DNA from: Neckera pumila
Lineage: Eukaryota > Streptophyta > Bryopsida > Hypnales > Neckeraceae
Length of the DNA stretch: 64,000 nucleotides
Direction of reading: 5' to 3'
NCBI GenBank assembly: GCA_963969595.1
Contig: OZ018411.1
Coordinates: forward strand, 28,841,445 to 28,905,444
The translations under genes and the position numbers were made by a program. The notes under the pieces were generated by a model, which saw only the letters and a program-made list of their open reading frames with translations, searched no databases and was not told the origin of the DNA. This document shows positions 23,161-33,959 of this stretch, in pieces. Within the stretch, counting starts at the first letter, position 1, and each line of letters starts with the position of its first letter.

Positions 23161-24376
23161 CGTGATATCCTTTCAACTTTGTGTATACATTATCTTACCT
23201 ATTTACATGACGCATGCCCATATCTCTTAATTATATTATTAAATGCATGCTATGTCACATTTTTTGGTGTTGTTGCAATGCAACAGGCTCCATATATATA
23301 TGTAATTTTTGCTTAACCTTTGAATGCACCTCGAGACCAAAACATTCCATAGCAACTTTCGTCAACTTTCACTTCCTTCATCGGTATATCCCTAGGCTTG
23401 AATCAAGACTTGACTGTGGAAGTTTCATTTTTGAGCAAAATTTCCCTCAAAGTTGATACAAAATTTGCTTGAGGGAATATTTGATGATATATTCTTCCTA
23501 TTTTAATGGCTAGAAATTACAAACTTGGATCCAAATCTTAGGATGTTATTGCTCAGTTTGGATAACTTTATATGATTTTAGATTTATTTTTTTCTTACAA
23601 AGATTTTGGGTGAGCTTTCATCCATAGTTGCATGTTTCGTTTATCACTCTCCACTTTTGAACAATAGATGTGAAGGACAAAGATTTATCTCACAAGACGA
23701 GTTTACAAAATTACAACCAGAAGTTTTTAGCCTGCGTCGTGGTGGCCTGAACATTAAGAGGTAACTTACGTGAAGATGGTTCATGCAGATTGTGAAAGCT
23801 TGTGTGAGGGAAAAATAGAATCTGAATTGCAAGGCATTTTTCTACATCAAAGTCGGTGAATGATTGAACTTTGCTCAAAATTTCAAATCTTGCAACTTCA
23901 ACTGGCCTTGGCATGATTGGAAATGGATGTCATCCTGTCCTACCACTTTGAAATTACACCAGAAAAAGATACAATGACATCTAAAAAATCAATCAGATGC
24001 AGTCGGTGTTACCATACGTACTGGTACGCTTGAGTTGCCAACCGTCTTCTCGGAATCTCGGATATAGAAAAAAATTCAGGGTCGGGGAGCAATAAGAACC
24101 GCCTTCAAATAAATGTAAATATAGCATAAATATGTTCGTAAATTCTATCCAAATATCCTAAAAAGAATCCATGCTTTTTGGTATTTCCACAAATCGAGAC
24201 AGTTCAGCTGACGATTTAGCTACCAGATGGGTTCGTCCGATGATCTCTTCCTTGGAGCTTCAAACAACAGAAAAGAATGGCAACTAAGAAGGTTGCCAAT
24301 CGTTGTTTCGCTGGTAGAAAGAATTCCGTGTTGAAAAAACTCAGAATCCACAAAAAGAATGTACAAGGTTGAATTG
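23161..24376. other. Region 3' of the glycosylase locus
   Basis: The first half is AT-rich. From about 23640 the composition becomes more gene-like, which may include the 3' UTR of the glycosylase locus. No recognisable coding exon is seen. Confidence 0.4.
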
Positions 24377-26277
24377 TTAGAGGCCTGTTAACGTCTGAGT
24401 CACAACTATGATTGTCTCCACAGGTGGTGCCACTTCACCGGTACTCTTTTGGGTGGTCATGGTTTGGTTCTTTCGCGGCCTGCCCCTGCCTTGGCCTTTG
24501 CAAGAAACCGGCGCTCTAACGATTTTAGCTCCAGACTGGTGGAGGCAAGGAGCCAGGACCTTTGGTTGTCTTGTTGCCAAATCAAATGCACGTAGACAAA
24601 CATACCCTGCAAAACTCAGCGCTAGGGTAAGACTCAAGTCTGTCATATTACATGTACATAAGCGGGATTGAAAGTAAAAAGTTTGCATAATAAGCAACTG
24701 GGCATTTCTTGCACCTCTACTTTCTACATTACACTTGCAAGGACTCATCGAAATGTACAAGATGAATGGAATGGCTCATTCGAGTTTTCGTACCTTTCTG
24801 GAAGCAGCACTGTATTTCCTCCTGTGACATGTCTGTTTCATTCAAAGCACTAACATGGATGAAATCTATGCTCTATTTCAAGCATCAATGAGGTTCAAAC
24901 GAACGCACGATAAGGGAGATGACATCAGACTGGAGTTCCGCAAAATACCTTTAAAAAGATTACTCACAGCCGTGCTAAAATACACAAATCGACGCCGGAG
25001 GGACCAAAGCAGTGTCCGTGGAACCTCGATGGGCTGTATACTGCTTGCATGATCCGCAAATACCTGGCGTGCACAACAAATGGAAATTACAAAAATTTAC
25101 AAATTCAAGCTAAGATCTGTCACAAAATGATTCAAATAACTGCTCCCAGAAACGCTTTCAATGTACCTCATTCACTTGGAAATACGTTCCGTTCAATGGG
25201 AACCACCCTCTCATAGCTGTTTTGCACGGAATCTGTAAGCACCAGAGGCTTGCAGTAAGTTTCCTGATATCCGTTAATATCCAGGTCGAATATGAAGGAA
25301 CAGAAAAATCAGACGTGCGAAGAGGCATTCAAGAGGTGGTGGCAGTAGCCTTACTAGAAGCGTTCCCCGGACTGTCCGCTCAGAGTGGTTGTTTTCACAT
25401 GCAGCAAATGGATTACTGGCCTCATCGTCATTTATCTTGGGCATCGTTGCTGGGACTTCATCTAAGATCACCAGATAAAGAATTAGGTGCCCCTCCATTT
25501 GAATCAATCAAATATAGTTAAAACTTCAAAATGGAACCTGACAAACCTTCTATTGAATGTTTCAGAGGTTCCAAGGCTTCAGCCTCATGTTGATAAACAA
25601 GGTATGCAAAATTTTGGTAGAGAATTGAAGTCGTGTACCAGGACTCCAATTGGCCAGGAGGTAGAAACATGGATCATCAGCTTCTCTTGGGTCCATCTGT
25701 TTCATCCCAGTTAAAATGGTCACTCTCCATAACATCACTTCGATCACTTCATGCAACTGCTAAAATGTGAAGCTGACGTAAACTGAGAGATTTCCGTTAT
25801 TGAAAATATGGTTCTTACCTCGAAAAGAAGGGGGTGGTTGTCTGGCAATTCATACCTGCAACAGTCATGCCATTAACCCTCAAGGAAATTCACAAATTCG
25901 GAATTCAGGTTATGCTTTTCTGAAGTTCCAAATCCTTCAACCATCAGACCATGGAATACGAGCGACAAAAGGTTCGATGGCGATTACACAAAGTGCACAG
26001 TTCGCAAACGCTGGACACTCTTCAGCTTGGGTGCAGGCGCTGATTGCGGAGGAAGCAATATCAGCTCTTGTGGAGGAAGATGTTTGAAGTCATCAGTCAC
26101 TAACAAAGCCTCGTCAAGAGTTACTTGAGTATTCTCAAGAGCCATGCCCGTCGTGTTTGCCCTCAAATCCGTGATATCCTCAATAAATACTTCTGTATTC
26201 TCCAACGTGGCCATTTTGTTCATGTTCGGTTCTATGATTTCTTCATTATCCTCCAACTCCACCACCGGTAGAGATTC

Positions 26278-26280
26278 CTA
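26278..26280 (-). other. In-frame TAG in the glycosylase C-terminal exon
   Basis: Exon 25988-26662 has one continuous frame (675 nt, phases fit both neighbours) except for a TAG between ...EFLLMGTD and ESLPVVELEDNEE. Conserved wording lies on both sides: IPIIEEPWSPEP upstream and APAPKLKSVQRLRT downstream. No intron of plausible size can remove it. Confidence 0.8.
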
Positions 26281-26770
26281 GTCTGTACCCATTAGAAGAA
26301 ACTCAAGTAATCTATCCGGTACAAGCTCGTTGTTTAAATCAAGAGGAGATTCTTTTATATCTAATATTGAACGGAGCTCCTCTATAATCAATGAAGAGGG
26401 ACGCATTTGACTCTCAACACTTGTATAATAAACTATGTGGGAAGGAACTTCTTCAATGTCAGGGATACTAATGTCTACAAAACTACACTCTGAGCTAGGC
26501 TCTGGTGACCAAGGCTCTTCAATGATTGGTATACAAGGATCTTTGGTTATTGTGCTATGTTGTGTTGATTCTACTTGTGCAGTTGGATCAGGCCCAGGCA
26601 ATGCAATAACTGTTGACTGCTTGTCCTCTTGCTTTTCAGGCCCCTTGAGGAGTAATTTTGCACTGCCACATACAGAACGTCAACAAAGATACACATGGTC
26701 TCTGGTATTAAATCAAAGTCCCTAGAACCCTGTATAATTTTTTGTCCTATGGAACAAGGTATTAGCTCAC

Positions 26771-26852
26771 CTTGCATATGAACTAGCGTAGTGTTTGCAT
26801 TTGCTTCGCAAGGGACATGCGTTGCAGTTGGGCTTACTTTTGTACAAAACAC
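26771..26852 (-). pseudogene. DML: Iron-sulfur exon of the glycosylase, frameshifted
   Basis: After the acceptor CCACTAG the exon opens VFCTK and, one frame over, continues KPNCNACPLRSKCKHYAS. Together these give the family's C-x6-C-x2-C-x5-C cluster ligands. The two halves are in different frames because the run of A at 26838-26841 is one base short. Downstream of the deletion the frame fits the donor at 26771 and the next exon, so the shift is a single local event. A homopolymer deletion is also a common long-read sequencing error. Confidence 0.8.
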
Positions 26853-29800
26853 CTAGTGGAATACAACAGGGCATCAAAACAGAGGTTTCAAACTCAAGTT
26901 GTCAGCATAAACTACTCTTGAGTCGGTTCTTGTCAAAATGGGGTACAAGGCGGGTGCAGGAGGGGAGTTGACACCTTTCCAAAAGTGATCATCTGGTAAT
27001 GAAGCTCGTATCTGTATCACAGCGATACAGATGCCAGTCAGTGAATACTATATTGAAATCCCCAAACAGTTTCCTATCTGCACTAGGTGAATCTTCTTGT
27101 CAGTAATGCTTACAGAGTCTGCTGATCAAGTGTACAAATGCGTAGCCATATATATTGCTGAATGTGTGCTTGAATAGGGTACATGCACTCCAGATACTTA
27201 ACCCGTTTCAGTGACTAAGATATGTGCATACTGCAAAAATCATTGTCTCTATCCATAATGCTCGGTAGTCCAAGGGCATGCATTTTGCTTACAGTTCAAG
27301 TAAATGCAACTGTGTCTCTTCAGGCAGGGGCTCCAACGGAACCCAGCCAAGGCGCACAGCAATCCGCCCTACATTAGTGTCAACCTGTACACGATCTCGA
27401 AGCTCTTAGTCCTCCTCCACAAAAGCACATAACCTTGCAATAAATGGAAAGACTGTGATCAAAATTCTTACAGGAAATGAAGGGTGATGGAGTGTGAGCA
27501 AGCGGATGCATTCCACACTTTTCAGTCCCACGCCCCGAAAACTCAACAAAAATGCTCTGCAAACAAACAAGAAAAAGAGTTTCAGACAAACAATTCTCCG
27601 ACTCCGCAGTGGACAGCAGAAACTGATAAAATTTCATGGAACTAAGGTAGAGGATACCTGATCCCGTCTCCTACACTGATCCCTGTTATCTCATGTATTC
27701 ATGGTTGGATTCAATAGCAAATGGTGTAAACCTGACTGGGCTAAATGTCTACGGTCAATATCAAGAAACTTTTGCTCTTGTACTCAGAGTGATCTCTCCA
27801 CAGCTCAAGAGTGATTGCTCTAGAGCTGTACAGCTCCAAAGAATCAATCTTAAGTAGTCATTAAACTGCTTGTAGTGAAGCAAGAGCATCCTGGACCTTA
27901 CACAGGAAAACCTAGAACGTACTTGGCATCCTTGGGCTTCCGGATCCACTCGAGGTCAATGCTGCCGTTCTGATCCTGGTGCACTCGATCCAAAAATGAC
28001 TTCATGCGTCCCGCAAGCGCATGGTTCATGCCCCGATTTTTTATCACATCGGCGACCTCGTGAACCGAAGCGCGTTGAACTGCCTCCCAATCGACACAAT
28101 CTTCAGTCAAGGGATCCCTGAAGTACGACGCGTCCGCCAGAATTTTGGCTTGAAGAGGCCCCCATTTGTCCTTCTGCGATTTCATCACAAAACCAGCCTC
28201 CCACGCCGCGCGGGCCTCACCCGAAAGTAACCTAAACGAAACGTTCCCCTGCCTATATCTGTAGTTGTCAGTCCTGCGTCGCACCAGCGCCCTTTGCAGA
28301 CGAAGCTTCACCGGCTTCAGAGCCCTTACCTTCGCCACTCCCTCTCTTGTCGTTTGCTTCTTTCCCAGAACGTGACGCAGCGTCGCGGCAATAACTTTCT
28401 CCTTCCCAACCACGGATAAGTTATTAAAACTCTCCTTCGGGACGACATTCGCAAACTTCTCCTGGACGACGGCCGTCCATAACGACCATTGACGGTTCTG
28501 CTCCGTTTCAAGAATCTCTACCGCTAGGAACGCATCTTGTGGCACCAAAGAGCTTGAGGTTCCAGCTCCCTCCATGGAGTTAATTGACAGGCTTCAATGA
28601 CGCTGACCGCTAAATTTTTGGAGGGTGGATTTCCCTCCGAGTGACTCATCACTATGTCGGTAGAAGGAAGGGACTTTGGGACCAGAGCATGATCTTCTGA
28701 TGCAGAGGCCGCTCCCATGGCCGTACATTCAGTTCCTAAACATGGTTGCGGAAATCTCGTAGTACTGCACCTAAACCGGATTCCTCGCATTGCAGAGGCA
28801 TCATGATCCCTTTGCTCGATGTGACACTCCCTCAGTGCTTCAACAATGTCAGTGAGCGCTTCGTCAACACAAACGTTCTGGTTCATGTTCTTGGACAGTA
28901 GTGCGGCTACCCTCTCTGACGCTTCCTTCTGCATGTGATCTTCTACCCTTTGTAGCTTCTTGAGCTCCACTATTGTTAATCTTTCAGGACGAACACTACA
29001 CGAAGATTTGTTCTCGATCGGAGGTTGATCATTCGTTAGAGAAGTGCTATTATTCTCTGTACCTTCTTTGGCGGCGCCATGGCGCGCTGGGAATCGTGCA
29101 CGCAAGGCCATGAATGCATTGCTGCAACACGAAATGTCAATCGCTACATGAGTTTGGGCATTAAGTCAAATGTCGTTGCAAGACCGATCTAAGGGGTTTA
29201 TTTACATACCTGGACAGAAAATCTGAGACGTTCTGTGTGAGAAACGCTCCACCGACAGAATCAACCACCGAGCCCTTCCACCTTGAAAAAGATCGATTTC
29301 CTGCATATGTCCGTTTCAAAAATAGCGCAGGTAAAAAGAAATACAAAGATCTGTAGAATTTTAATGTATAAGCGAACGCGGAAGTCACCTCTTACCTTGA
29401 ACCTGACGCATGATGGAAATAAACCGGTGCGCACGATTCTCCCACTCCTGCCTCGATTGCTCCCACGACGCTTTATCCTGCTCCGTGTCATCTTCAACGG
29501 CGCCTGTGAGCATCAGCATCTTGAACTTCTTCACGGTACTGAAGTCCAAGTTCACCTTGGGTTTATACCTCACTCTGCGTGGCCTCGTCGGCGGCTTCTT
29601 GAACACGACCATTTTCTTGGCCCCGTCGTCATAAGGCACAATTTGCAGCTCTTCCACTAGAGTCGAATCAATAGCCAGCGGTACAGGTTCCATCATGGAG
29701 AGCACAGGAACAGGCGATTCTTGATCCGTGACTTGTAATTCAAGTCCAATTAAGGCGCGCCCATCCGTTCGTGATGATTCCTCAATCCCCGACACAGACT

Positions 29801-31359
29801 TAATCAAACCAGCCGGCTCATTCCTGACTTCTACAGAAGCCGATTCGGACTCCTCCAATCGGAATTCCTTCGCTTGTGCGCCAAAATTGAGATTACGACG
29901 GGTGGATGTGGCTGCAATGCGCAAAGAATCTCCGTCCAAATTAGAAGCGCAATGTGGCGACGATGGCGACGGTGGCGATGAGGGCGGCATCATGAAGTCT
30001 TGACACACAGATACACATGCAGGTCCACGTGGTGTGGATGGATGATCCTGGTCCGACGCAGGAGGTTCCTCTCCGAGAGGAGCACGGGAGGGAGGAAAAA
30101 TTGGAGGGTCATTATGACTTCCCGGAGGACGATCCAGAACTTTTCTCACCTCATCCCTGCTCATCTCGGATTCCGGAAGACTTGAACAGGCTTCAATGAA
30201 CGCCTCTAACCCTGAACTACTGCCGTGATTCCACTCCACCAAGGGCGCAAAATTGGAGCTCCATTGGTCACCAAGAGGTACCTGCAACTCGTCCGAACTT
30301 TGTAACAAGGGATCTGTGCATCGTGAAACTTCGGAATTATGTCCATCTGGAGTCTGTTCAGCCAATACATCAAGCCTCGGTGCATCAATTTCACCAGTCA
30401 TGTGGGCAGTTAGGGGTTCCTTGGAAACTATAATGTCGGCTTCATCTCGCTTCTGCCATTTCAAGTAGCGCCACTTTTTTTGGTGGGGCGCTTTGAGTCT
30501 GGCCAATACTTTCATCTGCAGAAGCGTGGGAGACATTGTTTCTAGAATCAAAACAGGCGGACTGGCAGCGTGGTTGTCTTCGCCATCGACAACCTTTGCT
30601 CTCCTCGGCTTCTTTGCACGGCTCACTTTCGGCTTCTCAACACGAACCTTTGGCACGTATGGCCTCTTCCTCGCCTTTGACTGTACAATCTCGAAACAAT
30701 GTGGTCATTATTCAGAGAGATATCTTGAACACAGGACAAGCGAGAGTTGCAAGCCCTGGACACTAAAGTGCATAAAGAAAAACAGGGGCGAATAAAACCT
30801 GGTCCTTGGTTGGCATATTAGGTGAAGGATTTGTACGGGTCGCAGCTCCATCCAGTGAGCATGTCTCCGATATTCTAAACAAGGATCCTGCACCTCAATG
30901 ACAATACTCAAAAAAAGTTCTGTTCCATGCACGTCTCTCAAATGTGAAGTGATTGCAAAATCTCTATTTATTCAAGCATAGCAAGGAATTTGATGGGTGG
31001 CAATCCTGGGAATTTGAAGAGGATTCCCTAGTTGTGGGAGAGGTGCCTTACCACGTGAGCAATTCGCATCCTGTCGATGTTCTGGCGAGGGAACGAAGTC
31101 GGTAGATGACAATCTTCCTCGATCCTGCTCAATTTCTGGTGTCCGTGGACCCGACACAGCGCTCCGCGCAGCCCCTTTGGCTGCATTAATAGATCGTTTC
31201 ACATATGACGTATGCACTCCCTGTGAACGTCCTGCTTGTGTGTTTACGTCTCGTGCTCCTGCAACAGTGCAACAACCATCACTTGTTATAAGCCTCACCA
31301 CAAACAACGAAACATTCTGTCGAGTAGCCACGGTTTACTTTCGAATTCGAGCTCACCTG

Positions 31360-31940
31360 CAACTAATTGTTCAACGTCGTCTGAGGACAGCAACTCTAGA
31401 TCGAATGACGGTAAAACATGATCGAGTGCGAGATTGTTCCTTTTAATCGCCGCTCTCGCAAGGATCAAAGGTACCTGTCCTGTGTCCTCCTCCGCCGCGA
31501 CGCTCAGATCCTCTTCCATTCCCTCCCCCTGAAGCGAGACGAGTTCCTGAGCTTGAACCAAGTAGAAAGTTCCTGTGTCGCGGAAAACGTCTCGACCAGC
31601 AATCGCCTGCACCACGGCATTGGCAAACATGTTTGGGGAGGAGGCAACTGCCGACGCTGCTTCACAGTCCACATTGTCACCCGGCAACACGGCATTGGTA
31701 TACAAGCCATCAGGCGCTCCCTTCAATCTCCGCACGCCTCGCGCTGCTTCGCATTCTCGCAAAACATCCTGTCCCGCGGCCGCCTCCACCACAGCATTGG
31801 CGTTCAAACTGTCCGCCTTCTTCAATCTCTGCGAGTGGCTGGCTCTGAAAGCTTCAAATTCTAGCAACACATCGTGACCAGTGGTGGCTTGAACCACCGC
31901 ATTGGTATACATTGATTCTACAGCAACAACCTGTAGGTAA
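31360..31940 (-). repeat. Repeats in the glycosylase N-terminal exon
   Basis: The N-terminal exon encodes four diverged copies of a unit of about 30 residues: YTNAVVQATTGHDVLLEFEA, NANAVVEAAAGQDVLRECEA, a degenerate YTNAVLPGDNVDCEA, and FANAVVQAIAGRDVF. Each unit is 80-105 bp at the DNA level. I know of no such repeat in characterised DEMETER-like proteins. This exon joins the next through a GTGAGC donor. Confidence 0.65.
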
Positions 31941-32039
31941 TACCTTACCAAAACAACAACTTCTTCCCAATGTCCAACGATGGCTGGCTGGCTGGCACCT
32001 CAAATTAAATACCCAAAAATACGCTACCTCTCCAACAGC

Positions 32040-32275
32040 AGAATTCCCTTTTCTGATCACACGAAAGGCTCTTCCGCGACACCATACCTGAGTAAGTTAT
32101 GGGGTAACTAACACTGGAAGCTGCGAACACCAACTTGCTCTCCGGCCACAAGAATTAATTCCCTCTTCCGATCACATGAAGGCAGGGCACAATCTACTCC
32201 GTCCGAATGCCTTGGCAGTGATGCAGCAACTGGGTAAGCGACGAATCTCCGCAAACACCAGCCTTGCTCATCAGA
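32040..32275. repeat. Diverged tandem duplication of about 115 bp
   Basis: GAATTCCCTTTTCTGATCAC / GCGAACACCAACTTGCTC at 32041-32140 is echoed by TAATTCCCTCTTCCGATCAC / GCAAACACCAGCCTTGCTC at 32154-32270. The copies are imperfect. The stretch lies just 5' of the glycosylase locus. Confidence 0.45.
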
Positions 32276-32299
32276 AAAACTAACAATTCTCAATCTGCA

Positions 32300-33127
32300 A
32301 TGTCACTAATGGCCTGCCATTCCAGCTGCTTCGGCTCACCAACTACCATCGACAATTGAAAGCACGGAATTCTACCTACAAAGATACTCAAAAACAGATT
32401 AACTAACTTCGGCAGCACTGGCAAGTAGGTCAGAGGCTGGTGCAATGGAATTAAGGCCTATTTGATGAAACTTTGATGTGCTTGCTACTAATGTCGCTGT
32501 AATAGGAAGTTCAGTAGAGGGCGAGAAACAGAGAAGCAATAGAAGGGAGCAATCTGATGAGGGCTTGGCCGTAAGTGCACTTGGCGGCTACCGCCATGCT
32601 TTTCCCAGGAAGACGATGACCTCCTTTTCCTTGGTCTCCTCGGGCTGGTCCGTCGTGCCCGTCTCTCTCTCTCTGCTCACGCCTGCCCCAAACAAAAATT
32701 CATGGATTCCATACAGTCAGTGGAGTTTCGTTCAATACTCATGTGATACTCCTGTGATACTCGTGTGCTACTTGGGTGATATTGGGTGATATCTAGGTAA
32801 AGTTTGGCTATTGGTCTTAAAAAACCCAGTAATCTAGCAATTTTGACCAAAAGAAATGAAGATTTTCTTTACAAAAAATAGTCATCTTTTGGGTTGTAGT
32901 CAACTCATAAAAAAATTGGTGCATATAGTGAATCATCATCTTGAAGTACTCTTTGCAATGCAATTACCATAGTGTAACTAACAAGCTATAGATTATTGTG
33001 TTTAATTAAATACTCTTTGAAAACAACATAATTTAGAAAAGTGTGAATTTTCTAAATATCCAATTTTTCTACATATGAAAAATATTTTGAAGAAATGATA
33101 TTTTTCTAAAGAATTTGGCATTTATTT
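32300..33127. other. Putative 5' flank of the glycosylase, then AT-rich DNA
   Basis: The GC-moderate part to about 32700 may hold the promoter and 5' UTR of the glycosylase. I cannot place a TATA box or start with confidence. It then becomes AT-rich. Confidence 0.35.
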
Positions 33128-33959
33128 TTAACCCCTAAATGCCCAAGGCACCATATTTTGGTGTTGACCAAACTTTGACCGTAGTTCACGGTACTCTAGA
33201 CCATGCTACTTCTGAAGAAATTAAATTTCCCAACAGCAGATCAAGTCTTCAGCTGGTAAGATACTCCAACCCGCTGTGGCCGTGTTTGCGCTGCCCGGCC
33301 CCTCCAAATTTGTGATATTTTTTAGATAATTATTCAAAAACATTAAAAACAGGTCTTTTTCCTTGTTCAAATTTTTGGCCATAATCAAAAACAAAATTAA
33401 AACTCTTTATTATTGTGACTTTTTTTTACAGCTGTAACTCTTTTTTACCTGTGGTGGGCAGATAATTTATGTAAAACTACCTACTTCCCATATTGCGTAT
33501 TGTTTGTTTGTTTTTTATTTTTATTTTTTAAATGCTCATATCGCATAGGCACAAGAGTACCGTACTCTGCACTGATTTGACTGCACTGGGGTAATTAATT
33601 GAAACTATGGCTCTGATTTAAGTTAACAGTGTCTCTTAGAATTCTGAAGATGAAGTGAGTTGGCTATTATTAACTTCACAGTACTCTTCCCCTTCCATTG
33701 AAGTTGCTGAGCTTCACCTATGTGGACATTCATCATTGGAATGTTAATGGTTTGGATGAAAAGACTCACTTGCAAATCCAACTTTGGGATGAAAAAAATG
33801 CACAATTAGTGTTTGGACTCATCCATGGTTGGTCAAAAAGTTGAATATAGTATGTTCTATATATTAAAAAAGAGTTCAAACAAGTCCTTGAAGAAAATAT
33901 TGTTGTAGAACAAAGAACTAAAATGCCCGGATTTGTATCTTGCCTCCCTATAGGTTAAC
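33128..33959 (+). mobile_element. TTAA-type element, divergent
   Basis: The left end is TTAACCCCTAAATGCCCAAG. A possible right end CCCTATAGGTTAA lies at 33947-33959, which would make it about 832 bp. The interior does not match subfamilies A or B well. Confidence 0.45.

Larger units (their letters stand above)
24377..31951 (-). pseudogene. DML: DEMETER/ROS1-type 5-methylcytosine DNA glycosylase, damaged
   Basis: Homologue of the plant nuclear DNA glycosylases that excise 5-methylcytosine. Exons read on the minus strand: an N-terminal block 31360-31940; basic/linker exon to 29396 (KPKVNLDFSTVKKFKML); 29210-29300 (KGSVVDSVGGAFLTQNVSD); from 29121; to 27923 (CVDWEAVQRASVHEVADVI); 27472-27556 (FRGVGLKSVECIRLL, catalytic Lys); 27293-27384 (VDTNVGRIAVRLGW, catalytic Asp); 27114-27182; 26975-27011; 26771-26852 (iron-sulfur); 25988-26662; 25819-25855; 25639-25696; 25355-25455; 25167-25232; 24968-25063; 24794-24872; 24377-24606. 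The C-terminal RRM-like region is complete and the protein ends with an AT-hook-like GRGRPRK. Lesions: unjoinable junction at 27182-27293, one-base deletion at 26838, in-frame TAG at 26278. The 5' end is unresolved. Young pseudogene, or local sequence errors. Confidence 0.82.

Noticed and set aside
28021..28230. Plus-strand frames across the glycosylase locus
   Set aside because: They are antisense shadows of conserved minus-strand exons.
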